Positions 24,995-34,943 are shown, counted from the first letter of the stretch. The stretch: 64,000 bases of DNA from Paenalicyclobacillus ferrooxydans (GCF_001399675.1 NZ_LJCO01000014.1:1-64000); one strand, 5' to 3'. Notes: generated by a model not told the origin, from the sequence alone. Numbers and translations are program-made.

Positions 24995-25900
24995 ATGCAG
25001 ATATACGGCTTATTTGGCCCAAGCGGATCAGGAAAAAGCTATATGGCTCAGTATATTGCAGAGGAAGTCGACGCAGACTGGATTATCGATGACGGCTTGC
25101 TGATTTGGCATGGTCATATTATTGCAGGTGAATCGGCGAAATTCGAAAAAACCAAAATGGCTGCAGTCAAACGCGCGATTTTCACAGACCCGGCTCACAA
25201 GGCCCAAGTCAGTCAGGCACTTAGCCGATTGCCTCGAGAGAGTCGGCTTTTAATCATCGGAACGTCCAAGAAGATGATCCGGATAATCTGTGAGAACCTA
25301 GAACTTGATGGGGCGAATGTTACCTTTATTCCCATCGAAGAGATGATAGGCGCAGAAGAGATCAACCTGGCCCAAAATCTGCGTCAATACGGCATGCACG
25401 CCATCCCTATCAACGAAACCAAAATCGAAGAAACACCGATGGGCCGTTTGCTTGCACGCATTCGCTTTCACAGAGACAGGTGGCTGGAATCTGAAAAAGT
25501 ACAAGCGAGTCCAGCGAAAACTGAACACCACTCCGGACGGGGCCGTACAGAACAGGGTGCTTCAAAGCGAGGTGTTCCTGTCGAGTTACAGGGTTCCCTC
25601 GCACGGACGATTGTCAACCCGCCTTTTGCAGGTGGGGCCATTCATATTCATCCGCGCGCCATTCGTGACTCCATTTTGTATCTTTTGGCGGAACAGGATT
25701 ACCCGGTCCAGGTAGAGAAGGTCACAGTTGATATTGGCGACATTCCATCTGTCCAGCTTCGTCTCAAGACAAAAATGGGTTATCCAATCCAGGAAGTGGC
25801 CCCCAAAATTCTCGACGCGCTGCGCACCTATTTCAGCAACTGCTTGGGGCTGTCCCTGGTACACATCCAGATTGCTGTCGTCGGTTTACTGCTTAAGTAA
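24995..25900 (+). CDS. P-loop ATPase fused to an Asp23-like domain
   Basis: This 301-residue protein starts at an ATG with TTGGAGG 7 bases upstream. A Walker A motif GPSGSGKS occupies residues 8-15, and the ATPase-like region runs to about 165. A polar linker rich in Lys, Ser and Gln follows (about 166-200). The last 95 residues (IHIHPRAIRDSILYLL ... EVAPKILDALRTYFSNCLGL) look like an Asp23/Gls24-type alkaline-shock domain ending in VHIQIAVVGL. I know of no named function for this combination. It has its own promoter-like box. Confidence 0.65.
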   Translation: MQIYGLFGPSGSGKSYMAQYIAEEVDADWIIDDGLLIWHGHIIAGESAKFEKTKMAAVKRAIFTDPAHKAQVSQALSRLPRESRLLIIGTSKKMIRIICENLELDGANVTFIPIEEMIGAEEINLAQNLRQYGMHAIPINETKIEETPMGRLLARIRFHRDRWLESEKVQASPAKTEHHSGRGRTEQGASKRGVPVELQGSLARTIVNPPFAGGAIHIHPRAIRDSILYLLAEQDYPVQVEKVTVDIGDIPSVQLRLKTKMGYPIQEVAPKILDALRTYFSNCLGLSLVHIQIAVVGLLLK

Positions 25901-26078
25901 ACAGACTCTTTGCTATACTTAATGCAAATACAAAGATACACAAAAGCTCTGCATCTAGACAAGTGATATTTGAAAACGCTTTCGAGTCTCTTTTATCTAT
26001 TTTGTTCCGGTTTTGTTATCTCCGGTTTTGTCATCTACCTTGAATCAAGAAACAACGAAGCTGTAAGCAAGGAGGTTC

Positions 26079-27062
26079 ATGATGAAAGCCATCGTCGTTT
26101 CTGAGTTCGGGGCACCTGAGGTGCTGCAGTATCAGGATGTGTCGATACCTGCTGCAGGAGCCCGCGAGGTCCTGATTCGCGTCAAGTCCACGAGCGTCAA
26201 TTTCGCCGATATTAAGGCAAGGTACGGCAACTACCACAACGGGGCAAAGCCGCCCTTTATACCAGGTCTTGATGTGGCAGGAACCGTCGAAGCCATCGGA
26301 TCGGATGTAACAGGTTTTACTGTGGGTCAAAGGGTCATTGCGTTTCCGAACAGCGGATCGTACGCCGAGTATGCCGTTGCATCCGAGCAGTTAACCTTTG
26401 CACTGCCGGATAGTCTGAACTTTAGCGAAGCAGCCGCATGCCCGACGGTGGCCTTCACCTCGTACAAGCTTTTAACAGAAGTCGGTCGGCTCGCTCCTTC
26501 GGAAACAGTGCTCGTGCACGCGGCAGCAGGCGGGATTGGAACAACAGTCATCCAAATGGCCAAAGCCCTCGGAGCGGGGCGCATCATTGGAACGGTGAGC
26601 AGCCCCGAAAAAATCACCGCAGCACGTGAAGCCGGTGCCGATGTCGTCATTTGTTACAGCGATACGTTTGATGAATCGGTGCGTGAGTTGACGAATGGAC
26701 AGGGTGTCGATCTCGTTCTCGACTCTATCGGCAGCTGGGTGTCAGAAAAGAGTATGAACTGCCTCGCCGACTACGGCAGACTCGTCAATTTCAGCAACCC
26801 AAGCGGAGAAGGCGGAAAAATCCTGACCACCGACCTTCACTCCTCGTGCCGTTCGGTACTTGGATACAGTCTTGGCACCACCCTCCGAAAGCGCCCTCAG
26901 GCCCTTCAAGATACTGCACAGGATGTCCTTCGCCTGCTTGCGCAGGGAACCGTAAAGATGAACATCGGCGAACGATTTGCCCTGCACGATGCTGCTAAAG
27001 CACATCGATGGATGGAAAGTCGCCAAAGTACAGGCAAGATTTTGCTCGATGTGTTGCAATAA
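26079..27062 (+). CDS. Zinc-independent quinone oxidoreductase (MDR family)
   Basis: This medium-chain dehydrogenase/reductase of 327 residues has an N-terminal GroES-like domain (KAIVVSEFGAPEVLQYQDV, PGLDVAGTVEAIG). A NADPH-binding Rossmann domain with HAAAGGIGTTVIQMAKALGA near residue 150 follows. Structural and catalytic zinc Cys residues are absent, as in quinone reductases. AAGGAGG lies before the ATG pair at 26079/26082. A degenerate hydrolase fragment follows its stop. Substrate not predictable. Confidence 0.85.
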   Translation: MMKAIVVSEFGAPEVLQYQDVSIPAAGAREVLIRVKSTSVNFADIKARYGNYHNGAKPPFIPGLDVAGTVEAIGSDVTGFTVGQRVIAFPNSGSYAEYAVASEQLTFALPDSLNFSEAAACPTVAFTSYKLLTEVGRLAPSETVLVHAAAGGIGTTVIQMAKALGAGRIIGTVSSPEKITAAREAGADVVICYSDTFDESVRELTNGQGVDLVLDSIGSWVSEKSMNCLADYGRLVNFSNPSGEGGKILTTDLHSSCRSVLGYSLGTTLRKRPQALQDTAQDVLRLLAQGTVKMNIGERFALHDAAKAHRWMESRQSTGKILLDVLQ

Positions 27063-27323
27063 CCCCGCCCTCAGATGGTGTCCGACACCTCCCTGATGGA
27101 CCTCGGAACCTTGGGGCAGTTCGGATTCGTACCAGAGTGGCCGGGAGTCGATGTATTTCCGCCGCAGCCGATGGTCTCACAAACACGACACGTACTCGAT
27201 CAATACCGAAACAACGGAGGCCGTTACGAGGAATTTGTTGTCGAGGGAACCGGCCATTCGCCACACATTGAGAAACCGGAAGTCGTGTGGGAAAAACTGA
27301 TTGCGCATTTTGCGAACTCCTAA
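27063..27323 (+). pseudogene. C-terminal remnant of an alpha/beta hydrolase
   Basis: The frame after the oxidoreductase stop (ATG at 27075, 82 residues) reads WPGVDVFPPQPMVSQTRHVL and then VVEGTGHSPHIEKPEVV. This is the end of an alpha/beta hydrolase, with the catalytic His in TGHSPH. The nucleophile domain, about 180 residues, is missing. No ribosome site precedes it. It is probably a decayed gene. Confidence 0.65.
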
Positions 27324-27409
27324 AAGAGCAACTTGGCGCAACCGGATGCAGAAGTGCAAAGGTGCAGACCATGACGCACACGAGACCGACTGACTTCCCT
27401 TGAAATGAA

Positions 27410-27445
27410 ACGGGGACCACACATGAAGATGAGTGCGGCCCCCGT
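27410..27445 (-). terminator. Probable terminator of the amidotransferase gene
   Basis: On the minus strand ACGGGGGCCGCAC pairs with GTGTGGTCCCCGT, two mismatches apart, around a 10-base loop. TTCATTT follows. It begins 20 bases past the stop codon. Confidence 0.55.
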
Positions 27446-27464
27446 GCAACGGGTTCATCTGTTG

Positions 27465-28175
27465 TCAGTCTGTATTTGTGGCAACCATTGGTTGGCTGGC
27501 GACTTCTACCGCACCTGTAATCTGCTTTAGGCCATCCATCCACGGGAAAAACTTCTGAAACAGCGTTCCATCCGGGCTGTGAACCTCTGTGACAACCCCT
27601 TCAAACCCGAGCCCGCGAAATTGCCACAACCGGTTCATATGGTTTCTCCCCGTCGCGACTGCGCTGCCGTCTTTATGCATCGCGATCACGTTCGCGGTCC
27701 CATCCCCGAGAGTGTCATCCACGGTCTTTTTCAGCGCATCCACTCGCGAGTACCCGGCAGCGAGATACCCCTGGTACTTGACAAAGCCAATCTCACTGTC
27801 AGACTCACCCACCAGGAGTTCCTTCAGTTCGTCTCTCCACTTCGTGCTGTCAGCCAAGTAGCCATTGTGGCCGAATGCGAATGCTTCGTCTTTCAAATAG
27901 GGCTGGGTGTTGCGGACAGCAATAGTGGACAAAAACGATGGCCGACGAAGGTGGAATAAGCACGCATCCGCTTCGACGTCTCCAAGTTGAATCTGACCGT
28001 GGCGGTCTTCTGCCAAGCTCAGTTCACTTCGGTAGTGCGTCATCTGCCCATCCTTTACCCATGCAACGCCCCAGCCGAAACCGGTCAACCCAAAGCGATC
28101 GAGTACCAGCGCGTAAGGAAGGACTTCCGCCAGCATAAATGGTTCATTTTTTCTGAGATACAGCATTTCACACAT
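27465..28175 (-). CDS. Class II glutamine amidotransferase-like protein
   Basis: This Ntn-hydrolase-fold protein of 236 residues is of the YafJ/GATase_4 type. If the ATG at 28175 is used, the catalytic Cys is residue 2 (MCEML), as the family requires. Later motifs include GFGWGVAWV, HLRRPSF and FAFGHNGYLAD, the oxyanion/Asn region. The ATG overlaps the stop of the APC permease gene by 8 bases, so the two are translationally coupled. The partner domain that would use ammonia is absent. It may act as a peptidase or amidase on small amides. Confidence 0.8.
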   Translation of the reverse strand: MCEMLYLRKNEPFMLAEVLPYALVLDRFGLTGFGWGVAWVKDGQMTHYRSELSLAEDRHGQIQLGDVEADACLFHLRRPSFLSTIAVRNTQPYLKDEAFAFGHNGYLADSTKWRDELKELLVGESDSEIGFVKYQGYLAAGYSRVDALKKTVDDTLGDGTANVIAMHKDGSAVATGRNHMNRLWQFRGLGFEGVVTEVHSPDGTLFQKFFPWMDGLKQITGAVEVASQPMVATNTD

Positions 28176-29745
28176 AGAATGACTCCCCATTTGCAGTATG
28201 CACTTCAGTACCCGGTTCAGCTTTTCTCATATAGTTCTCTCCGGACTTGACGGCCCAGTAGTAAATCACAAGACATACCACTGCCACAACAATCGAATCC
28301 CACGGTGCAGGAATCGCCTTGATTCCGCCAAACGTCCCGATATACGAAAGCACAAACATCGCTACTAGATAAACCAGCAGCCAGAGACCGCCGAAAATGG
28401 AACGGACAGAATCCCGGTTGACAAAGTAGCTAATCAAATAGAGGACAAAACCAACCGCAAGCAGTGGGATGGTCGCTTTCAATGTGTTCCAGCCAGCCCA
28501 GTACACGATGAGCGATCCGATGACAAACCCAAGCGGCGCAATCACATTCATGCCCTTAATCTTCTTGTCATCTGTCGTGATGCCGAGTCTGCGGAACACG
28601 AGCACGGACACTGCCCCCGCGGAATAGGTGTAAATGCCAAGGGCGCCTGTGATTTCAATGATACTATGCCAACTTTTCAGCGGAACCAGGAATAACAGAC
28701 CAACCACGAAGTTCAGCATCAAGGCACGGGTCGGGATGCCCCATTTCTCGTTAACCTTCGCGAAATACGTTGGGAAAAACCGGTTCTTCGCAAGACCGTA
28801 CACCACGCGAGAGTTACTTGCTGTGTACACAAAGCTCGATCCCGCCGGAGACACAACCGAGTCCGCAATAATCATCCAGTACAACCAAGTGAGGTTCATG
28901 GTTAAGGCAAGGTCCGCGTACGGAGAGTTGAAGTTGACTCCGTGCCAGCCGTTTTTCAGGGCGCTTGCAGGCACGCCGCCGACAAACGCGACTTCCAGAC
29001 CGATGTAGAGAATCATGGCAATGATGATAGCTGTAATCACTGCACGCGGCACATCGCGCACAGGATTCGTAGCTTCACCAGCGAGGTCAATTGCTGCACG
29101 GAAGCCCGTGTAAGCGAACACAATACCTGCTGTCGCAATGGCCGATAACCCCGCCGCCCAGCCGTTTGGCGCAAAACCATGGCTCGTAAAATTTGAAGGA
29201 TGAAAACCGGACATGAAAAACATTACGAGCGTCAAGGTCGGGACCACAAACTTCAAGGTCGTCACAATCAAGTTTGCCTTTGCAAAAATATGAACGCCAA
29301 AGTAGTTCACTCCGACAAACACAATCATGAGTATAATGGCAAAAACCATGCCGAGACCTGTCAAATGTGAGTTCGCGTAAACTCCTGGCAGAAACTTACT
29401 CAGATATTGAATAATGCCGGAAGCCTCTGTTGGCGGGTTTGCCGCGTAGCCGAGCCAAATCCCCCAGCCGACCATCGATGCGACCAGTGAGCCGTTCGTA
29501 TACATGGGATACCGCACTAAACCGCCAGATTCCGGTTTGACGATAGCCATTTCAATAAAGACCAACGCAACCAAAGCCAGTGTGATGCCTCCGATGATCC
29601 AGGTCACAATGGACTCAGGGCCTGCAGCTTGAGCAGCATACATAGATCCAAACAACCAGCCGGATCCGATAACGCCACCGAGAGACGCAGCGGTAAGAGA
29701 CCAAAAGCCCATCCGTTTTTTCAGAAGGCCGTCTTGATTTTGCAT
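28168..29745 (-). CDS. APC-family amino acid permease
   Basis: This 12-14 helix transporter of 525 residues belongs to the amino acid-polyamine-cation superfamily. The first helix carries the substrate-binding glycine motif SLGGVIGSGWLFG. GFRAAIDLAGEATNPVRDVPRAV in helix 6 to loop 6-7 is an APC hallmark. GAGGAGG precedes the ATG at 29745. It is coupled to the amidotransferase downstream and lies after the peptidase block, which suggests uptake of amino acids or small peptides. Confidence 0.85.
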   Translation of the reverse strand: MQNQDGLLKKRMGFWSLTAASLGGVIGSGWLFGSMYAAQAAGPESIVTWIIGGITLALVALVFIEMAIVKPESGGLVRYPMYTNGSLVASMVGWGIWLGYAANPPTEASGIIQYLSKFLPGVYANSHLTGLGMVFAIILMIVFVGVNYFGVHIFAKANLIVTTLKFVVPTLTLVMFFMSGFHPSNFTSHGFAPNGWAAGLSAIATAGIVFAYTGFRAAIDLAGEATNPVRDVPRAVITAIIIAMILYIGLEVAFVGGVPASALKNGWHGVNFNSPYADLALTMNLTWLYWMIIADSVVSPAGSSFVYTASNSRVVYGLAKNRFFPTYFAKVNEKWGIPTRALMLNFVVGLLFLVPLKSWHSIIEITGALGIYTYSAGAVSVLVFRRLGITTDDKKIKGMNVIAPLGFVIGSLIVYWAGWNTLKATIPLLAVGFVLYLISYFVNRDSVRSIFGGLWLLVYLVAMFVLSYIGTFGGIKAIPAPWDSIVVAVVCLVIYYWAVKSGENYMRKAEPGTEVHTANGESFYV

Positions 29746-30074
29746 TGTCTTCCTCCTCGTGCTAGCGAATTTTAGAATCGTGGATTTGTCATGACCTCTG
29801 CATCTGAGACAGCCGAGAAGACTTTTCTCCCCCCCCTTAAACTGCTTTTGTATTCTGATTGTGACATGCACTTTAACACAAATTCAACTGTTCATTCGAT
29901 AGCATATATTGACATGAGATAAAATCTTCAAAACAATCCATTGATTTTGTTTGATTTTTGTATTATTGGGAACCCATAGGCGCTTCGAACAAGTAACCAG
30001 AAAAACAGTAAACAGCTACCTGTGAAACGGGTTACCCGTCGTCTCAGGTAGCTGTCTTATTGGGTTTACCAGAG
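29746..30074. other. Intergenic region before the APC gene
   Basis: It holds an AT-rich APC promoter area (29880-29970) and the terminator of the serine hydrolase (30012-30055). No gene is seen. Confidence 0.6.
30000..30055 (-). terminator. Terminator of the serine hydrolase gene
   Basis: ACAGCTACCTG (30012-30022) pairs with CAGGTAGCTGT (30045-30055), with an inner ACGGGT/ACCCGT stem. On the minus strand it is followed by TTTACTGTTTTT. It starts about 20 bases past the stop codon. Confidence 0.75.
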
Positions 30075-31517
30075 TTAAACCCCCGCGGCGAACTCTCCGG
30101 AATCTTCCGCAGCGGAGGGTTCTGCGGCAGGGACCTTCCTGATAACGCGGAATCCAAGATGTACCGCATTGACCTCGTCACTCGCATCACGCAAGAACTT
30201 ATGTGTCAAATCCATCTCTTTCACGCGGAACGTAAATGTGTCCGCCTCCCCGACTGCGGAGACAGGGTATGTCTTCCCCTGAAACTCAGCAACGAGTGCG
30301 TTGTCCTCCACGCGGAAGGTCACAGCGGCCCCTTCCTCGGAAACGTATTGTCCAGCGTACTCCTGCAAATCCACGCCATCTGTCGGCCGTGGTGTGAGGT
30401 CCACCCGTTTGGTTCCCAGCGGCAGGCCCATTTCGAGATTGAGAGCATCCCGCAGGACATCACCGCACGGCGTGGTTACCAGGTTCGAGAGCATCACACT
30501 GGTTAGCGCATGTTCAGGAATCACTGTCAGATAAGCAGATGCCCCTTTGATGTTACCGCCATGCTCAGCCACCAGCACACCGTGAAAGTCCGGGGTAATC
30601 ATCATCCCGTAACCGTAGAACCAATCAGGGCCACATTCAACGTGTGGTGTCAGGATTTGTGTCACACTGTCCTCAGAAAGCAGTCGCACGTCCCCTACGA
30701 GTCCTCCGGTGCGGAATAGTTCCGCATATCGCAGCATATCCGAGGCCGTTGACTTCAGGAAGCCTGCGGCACTCATGACCTTCGACTCCCACCACGTTGG
30801 AGATGCATAGACTTCCTCTCCATCTTCCCGGACCCCATAAATCATCGCGACGTTCGTTCGTTCTTGCAACACCCGATGGTCAAACCCACTGTTCAGCATT
30901 CCTGCCGGTTGCAAGATATTTTCCTCTACAAATGTTTCATAGGGTTTCCCAGAGACCTTTTCAACGACAGCACCCAAAACGGCAAACCCGTCATTGGAGT
31001 AACTGAAGTAACGTCCTGGCTCCCCAAGCAGCTTCACGTCCTGTGCAGCGACAAACTCAAAGAACTCACCATAGGTTCGAATCGGCTCTAACTTTTCGAA
31101 CGGCTCTTTGGGGGTATCCGGGTCTTCCCGTATCGAATCCAGCATCGCTGCGTACAACGTTCCCAGTGGCGGCAGGCCTGCTGAATGAGTCAGTAAGTGG
31201 TGAATGGTGATGCCTGACACATCGGTATTCGCGAGGCGAAACTCCGGCAGGTGCTTCACCACGGGGTCATCGACGGACAACAGTCCTGCTTCCTCCAACT
31301 GCATGATTGCAACCGCGGTGAAGGATTTTGTGACCGATCCGATGCCAAATACCGTGTCCTTGTCCAGTTCAAGTTGCTGTTCCCGATCCCGGTAACCAAA
31401 CGGCTGAAAAGATACCGGTTCCCCATCTCTTGCGACTGCCACGATTACCCCCGGCACGTCATAAGCGGCCAGGACTTTCTGAGCTGCTGCTTCAAAGTCT
31501 ACTAAGTTTTGAGCCAT
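30075..31517 (-). CDS. Beta-lactamase-fold serine hydrolase (family S12-like)
   Basis: This 480-residue protein has the class C beta-lactamase/D-aminopeptidase fold. SVTK provides nucleophile Ser61 and Lys64, YSN lies near residue 175 (RYFSYSNDGF), and HGG in EHGGNIKG replaces KTG. A C-terminal lipocalin-like beta domain (about 375-460) fits the D-aminopeptidase/esterase group. No signal peptide is visible, so it is probably cytosolic. GGAGGAATAAAG precedes the ATG at 31517. It lies 28 bases after the dipeptidase gene, so peptide processing is likely. Confidence 0.85.
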   Translation of the reverse strand: MAQNLVDFEAAAQKVLAAYDVPGVIVAVARDGEPVSFQPFGYRDREQQLELDKDTVFGIGSVTKSFTAVAIMQLEEAGLLSVDDPVVKHLPEFRLANTDVSGITIHHLLTHSAGLPPLGTLYAAMLDSIREDPDTPKEPFEKLEPIRTYGEFFEFVAAQDVKLLGEPGRYFSYSNDGFAVLGAVVEKVSGKPYETFVEENILQPAGMLNSGFDHRVLQERTNVAMIYGVREDGEEVYASPTWWESKVMSAAGFLKSTASDMLRYAELFRTGGLVGDVRLLSEDSVTQILTPHVECGPDWFYGYGMMITPDFHGVLVAEHGGNIKGASAYLTVIPEHALTSVMLSNLVTTPCGDVLRDALNLEMGLPLGTKRVDLTPRPTDGVDLQEYAGQYVSEEGAAVTFRVEDNALVAEFQGKTYPVSAVGEADTFTFRVKEMDLTHKFLRDASDEVNAVHLGFRVIRKVPAAEPSAAEDSGEFAAGV

Positions 31518-31545
31518 CTTTATTCCTCCATAGTGAATGTATTTG

Positions 31546-32592
31546 TTAAAACATGATACGTAGCGCATTTTGATAGGCTATCTGGTCTATTTCAACATCT
31601 GTGAACCCGCGTTGTTGCATGCGCTCCAAGAGACGTGGAACGTCGTGTACACCCTCGAGGCCCTGGGTGACGAGATGACTCGGAGACTCATCCAGGTAAT
31701 CGAGGAAGTCAAACCCAAATCCAACACCATTCGTTCCTATTAAATTAGCTACGTGAACAATGTGGTCGACGAAGTTATCAACGGCAGCTTCATTCCCCGT
31801 CAAAAAGCCTGCATACGCGTTGATCCCAACAATGCCCCCGCGCTGGCCAATCGCTCGGATGTGTCTGTCTGGAAGATTTCTCGGAACGTCGCAAAGGGCG
31901 CGAGCATTGGAGTGAGAGGCGATAACACACCCTGAAGTGGATTCCAACACTCCATCCGCCGATTCATCATCCAAATGCGAGATGTCGACAACCATCCCCC
32001 GCGATTCGAGGTCTTTGACCACAAACCTCCCAAACGATGTCAGGCCCTTGTTCTCCTGCATCTTTCCGGACAGCGGATCGGGCCCAGTTGCGAGGGCATT
32101 CGCGTCTCCCCAGACAAGAATCGCATCCCTTGATCCGACAGCCTCTAGCAACGCCATCGACTGGTCGTACTTTTCACGTAACAGTCCATCTTCGCTGAGT
32201 CCTCCTGGCTGTGAGCATGGTGAGAGGTCTGACAAGGGCCAGGTCTCAACGAACGTCATCCCTTCCACAGCCAAACACAAAGCGACTTTCCGTGATGCGA
32301 GTGCACTTTCCAGTTCATCCCGATTCGTGACAAGTTGAACGACATCGCTGCATTCTCGAACATCCGCTAAGAGCGAGGTCAGCTGTTGCATCAGTCGGAT
32401 GCCGCTCGTGTCCCGATACTCGGGCTCCGTCCAAAGGGCTGCAACCATCACTCTGGTACCACTGGTCCACAGTCGAGTGTAATGGCGATTGCGAAACACT
32501 TGGCGCTCCCCGTGCTGTCGCCGAACGACAATGTCGAGCGGAATGTCTGAGTGCAGATCCATGACAATCTGCGTTAAATCCGGCCTGTCCAT
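31546..32592 (-). CDS. Membrane-dipeptidase-like peptidase (family M19)
   Basis: This zinc dipeptidase of 348 residues resembles renal dipeptidase; bacterial members often cleave L-Xaa-D-Xaa dipeptides. Metal-site motifs are DLHSDIPLD (His14, Asp16), VDISHLDD and VIASHSNARALCDVPRNLPD, followed by GFGFDFLDY near residue 300. I chose the ATG at 32592 because GAGGAGG lies just upstream. It lies between the racemase-family gene and the serine hydrolase on the same strand. Confidence 0.88.
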   Translation of the reverse strand: MDRPDLTQIVMDLHSDIPLDIVVRRQHGERQVFRNRHYTRLWTSGTRVMVAALWTEPEYRDTSGIRLMQQLTSLLADVRECSDVVQLVTNRDELESALASRKVALCLAVEGMTFVETWPLSDLSPCSQPGGLSEDGLLREKYDQSMALLEAVGSRDAILVWGDANALATGPDPLSGKMQENKGLTSFGRFVVKDLESRGMVVDISHLDDESADGVLESTSGCVIASHSNARALCDVPRNLPDRHIRAIGQRGGIVGINAYAGFLTGNEAAVDNFVDHIVHVANLIGTNGVGFGFDFLDYLDESPSHLVTQGLEGVHDVPRLLERMQQRGFTDVEIDQIAYQNALRIMF

Positions 32593-32695
32593 TAAATCCC
32601 TCCTCAAACTGCTTCTTCCCGGTGCTGCTGACTTTCCCGGCCAAACGACTCAGCGTTCTGTCACAGCTCGGCCTTCCTGCCAAGCCGCCATCTCT

Positions 32696-33820
32696 TCATG
32701 AGAAATCAGCCGGTCGTCTGTAAACCTTGCTCGACAGCGTGTATCGGTCCACTTTCTCCCGATTGACCTCGTACCCAATACCTGGTGCATCAGGGACTGC
32801 AATGAACCCATCTGACACAGTGACTTCAGGTTCGATGATATCCTCGTCCCAGTATCGCGATGATGCGGCCGTATCGCCTGGCAGCAGAAAGTTGGACAAG
32901 GTTGTAATCGCCACGTTGTGCGCACGTCCAACTCCAGCCTCGAGCATCCCGCCACACCAGACAGGAATCTGGCGTTCGGCACATAAGTCATGGATCTTCT
33001 TCGCTTCCGTGAGCCCCCCGACGCGTCCGATTTTAATGTTGATGATGCCGCAGCTGCCCAAATCTATGGCTTTTCGCGCATCATCGACGGAATGAATGCT
33101 CTCATCGAGACAAATCGGCGTTTGAAGTTGCGCCTGGAGCTTCGCATGGTCGATGATGTCGTCCGATGCAAGTGGCTGTTCAATCATCATCAGGTTGAAT
33201 TCATCCAGCTGTTTCAAGTGGTCCGTGTCTTCGAGGCGGTATGCAGAATTGGCGTCGACCATCAAGGGTACATCAGGAAAGTGTCGGCGAACCTCGCGGA
33301 TGACTTCAACATCCCTGCCTGGCATCACTTTGAGTTTCACGCGTTTGTAGCCTTGCTCGAGGTGGTCTTGGATGGTCTGAATGAGTGCCTTCACGTCCTT
33401 GTGAATGCCAATGCTGACGCCAACTTCGATGTTGTCCCGGCTCCCGCCTAGTGCCCGAGCCAGAGGAACCTGCTGTTTTTTCGCGTAGAGATCCCAGATT
33501 GCGCCTTCTATTGCGGCCTTGGCCATATGGTTCTTGCGAATGAAGGAGAGCTTGGCCGAGACATCGTCCGGGTGCTCGATGGAGTCCTGTATTAGTTTCG
33601 GAATCATGTAGTCCTCGAGCATATTCCAGTTGGTTTTAACGGTTTCTTCGTTGTACCAAGGAATGAGCATGGCAACCGACTCGCCCCATCCACAGAGTCC
33701 GTCCTCATCGACAGCCTCTACCAATAGCAGTTCTTTACGCTGCTGGGTTCCAAAGCTGGTCGTAAAGGGAAATTTCATATTCATTTCGAGATGACGCACA
33801 ATCACGCGTTCTAACTTCAC
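32696..33820 (-). CDS. N-acylamino-acid racemase / o-succinylbenzoate synthase family enzyme
   Basis: This enolase-superfamily enzyme of 374 residues shows the MenC/NSAR signature: [18 protein letters not shown], then VKLK with Lys162/Lys164. Metal ligands are Asp189, Glu214 and Asp239, and the second base is Lys263 in NIKIGRVGG. Members make o-succinylbenzoate for menaquinone or racemise N-succinyl amino acids, and many do both. Here no men genes are near and peptidases follow, so amino-acid racemisation is favoured. It lies upstream of the dipeptidase in the same direction. Confidence 0.82.
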   Translation of the reverse strand: MKLERVIVRHLEMNMKFPFTTSFGTQQRKELLLVEAVDEDGLCGWGESVAMLIPWYNEETVKTNWNMLEDYMIPKLIQDSIEHPDDVSAKLSFIRKNHMAKAAIEGAIWDLYAKKQQVPLARALGGSRDNIEVGVSIGIHKDVKALIQTIQDHLEQGYKRVKLKVMPGRDVEVIREVRRHFPDVPLMVDANSAYRLEDTDHLKQLDEFNLMMIEQPLASDDIIDHAKLQAQLQTPICLDESIHSVDDARKAIDLGSCGIINIKIGRVGGLTEAKKIHDLCAERQIPVWCGGMLEAGVGRAHNVAITTLSNFLLPGDTAASSRYWDEDIIEPEVTVSDGFIAVPDAPGIGYEVNREKVDRYTLSSKVYRRPADFS

Positions 33821-33995
33821 CTGGTTACCTCCCTCTCACAGATGCTAATCTCGTTCCAAACCATTCGCGTCCAGCAGATACACAGGTTCAGAGCCATCGA
33901 AACTCCACTGTATATATCCCCTCTCCAATGGAGGATGAGGCGGCGTATTGTCCTTTTTGCATTGACGTGTTGTCGGCCTCCTTCTTGTTAAACTC

Positions 33996-34943
33996 TTATT
34001 CATAGAAGGCTCCGTCTGGCGCATCCACGTCTTCGTCTTGATTTTGCCGCTGACGCCCTGTGGCCCCTTTGCTCGCTCCAGCTCGCGACATTTCCCGATG
34101 CTCCAGCCACAAGTCCCAATTTTCATCGTAAATCAGTAACTTTTGCTGCACCTGCGGCCAATCTTTAGCGGCTACATGAGTAACGAAAGCGTTCATGAGT
34201 GAAAAAACAGCAGCCATTCCCTTGAATACGGACGGCTGCGGCGCCAACACACACACGTCTGCGAGCAGTCCCGCCGGTGAAATCTCAGAATCTGTGAACG
34301 CAATGACTGTGGCTCCTTTTGACTTTGCAACTTTTGCAAACGCCAGTGTCTCTTCGTTATACCGTGGGAGCGATACGACGAGTACGACAGAATCCTGGTT
34401 GATCTTCGAAATCAGTTGAACGGTGTCGTCGAGCTGACCTCGAAACAGGTTGACATTTCCAAGCAAAAAATTGAGGGAGTACCATAGCCAATACGCTGGA
34501 GAAAATGAAAAGCGCACACCAGCTACGAAGACCTTCTCTGCACCTACGACGGCATCGGCTGCTCTATCAAACACCGTGAGGTCGATTCTTTCAAGCGCCA
34601 TCTGCAAGTCCATGACGTCCTGTTGAATGACCATGCGGATGTGGTCTGCGTCTTCGATAATGTCCTTGGTTGTCGTATGGTACTGTTTCATTGGGTCCGC
34701 ATCAGGTTTGGAAAACAACAGTTCTTTTCTGATATCGTTTTGCATTTCGCTGTAACCCGAATACCCCAACGAATAGCAGAACCGGATCACGGTTGTTTCA
34801 CTTGTACCTGTCAGTTCTCCAACTTTCTTGGCTGGATAGAGCGCAATTAGCTTGGATTCACTCAGGACGAATCGAGCAACGTCTTGTTGCCCCTTTGACA
34901 GACTTGAAAACTGTTCTTGAATGCGGGCATTTAAGGTTTGCAT
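33996..34943 (-). CDS. RpiR/MurR-family transcription regulator
   Basis: This 315-residue regulator has an N-terminal helix-turn-helix (GELTGTSETTVIRFCYSLGYSGY, about 42-64). A SIS sugar-phosphate-binding domain (about 125-255) carries VSLPRYNEETLAFAKVAKSKGA. GAGGAG precedes the ATG. The last 40 residues are polar and unlike the family. RpiR proteins often govern sugar or murein-fragment catabolism. It stands first in the racemase-dipeptidase-hydrolase series, which supports control of cell-wall peptide use. Confidence 0.85.
   Translation of the reverse strand: MQTLNARIQEQFSSLSKGQQDVARFVLSESKLIALYPAKKVGELTGTSETTVIRFCYSLGYSGYSEMQNDIRKELLFSKPDADPMKQYHTTTKDIIEDADHIRMVIQQDVMDLQMALERIDLTVFDRAADAVVGAEKVFVAGVRFSFSPAYWLWYSLNFLLGNVNLFRGQLDDTVQLISKINQDSVVLVVSLPRYNEETLAFAKVAKSKGATVIAFTDSEISPAGLLADVCVLAPQPSVFKGMAAVFSLMNAFVTHVAAKDWPQVQQKLLIYDENWDLWLEHREMSRAGASKGATGRQRQNQDEDVDAPDGAFYE

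Noticed and set aside
26995-27543. 182-codon minus-strand ORF across the hydrolase remnant
   Set aside because: It overlaps the end of the oxidoreductase and the amidotransferase gene in other frames and matches nothing recognisable.
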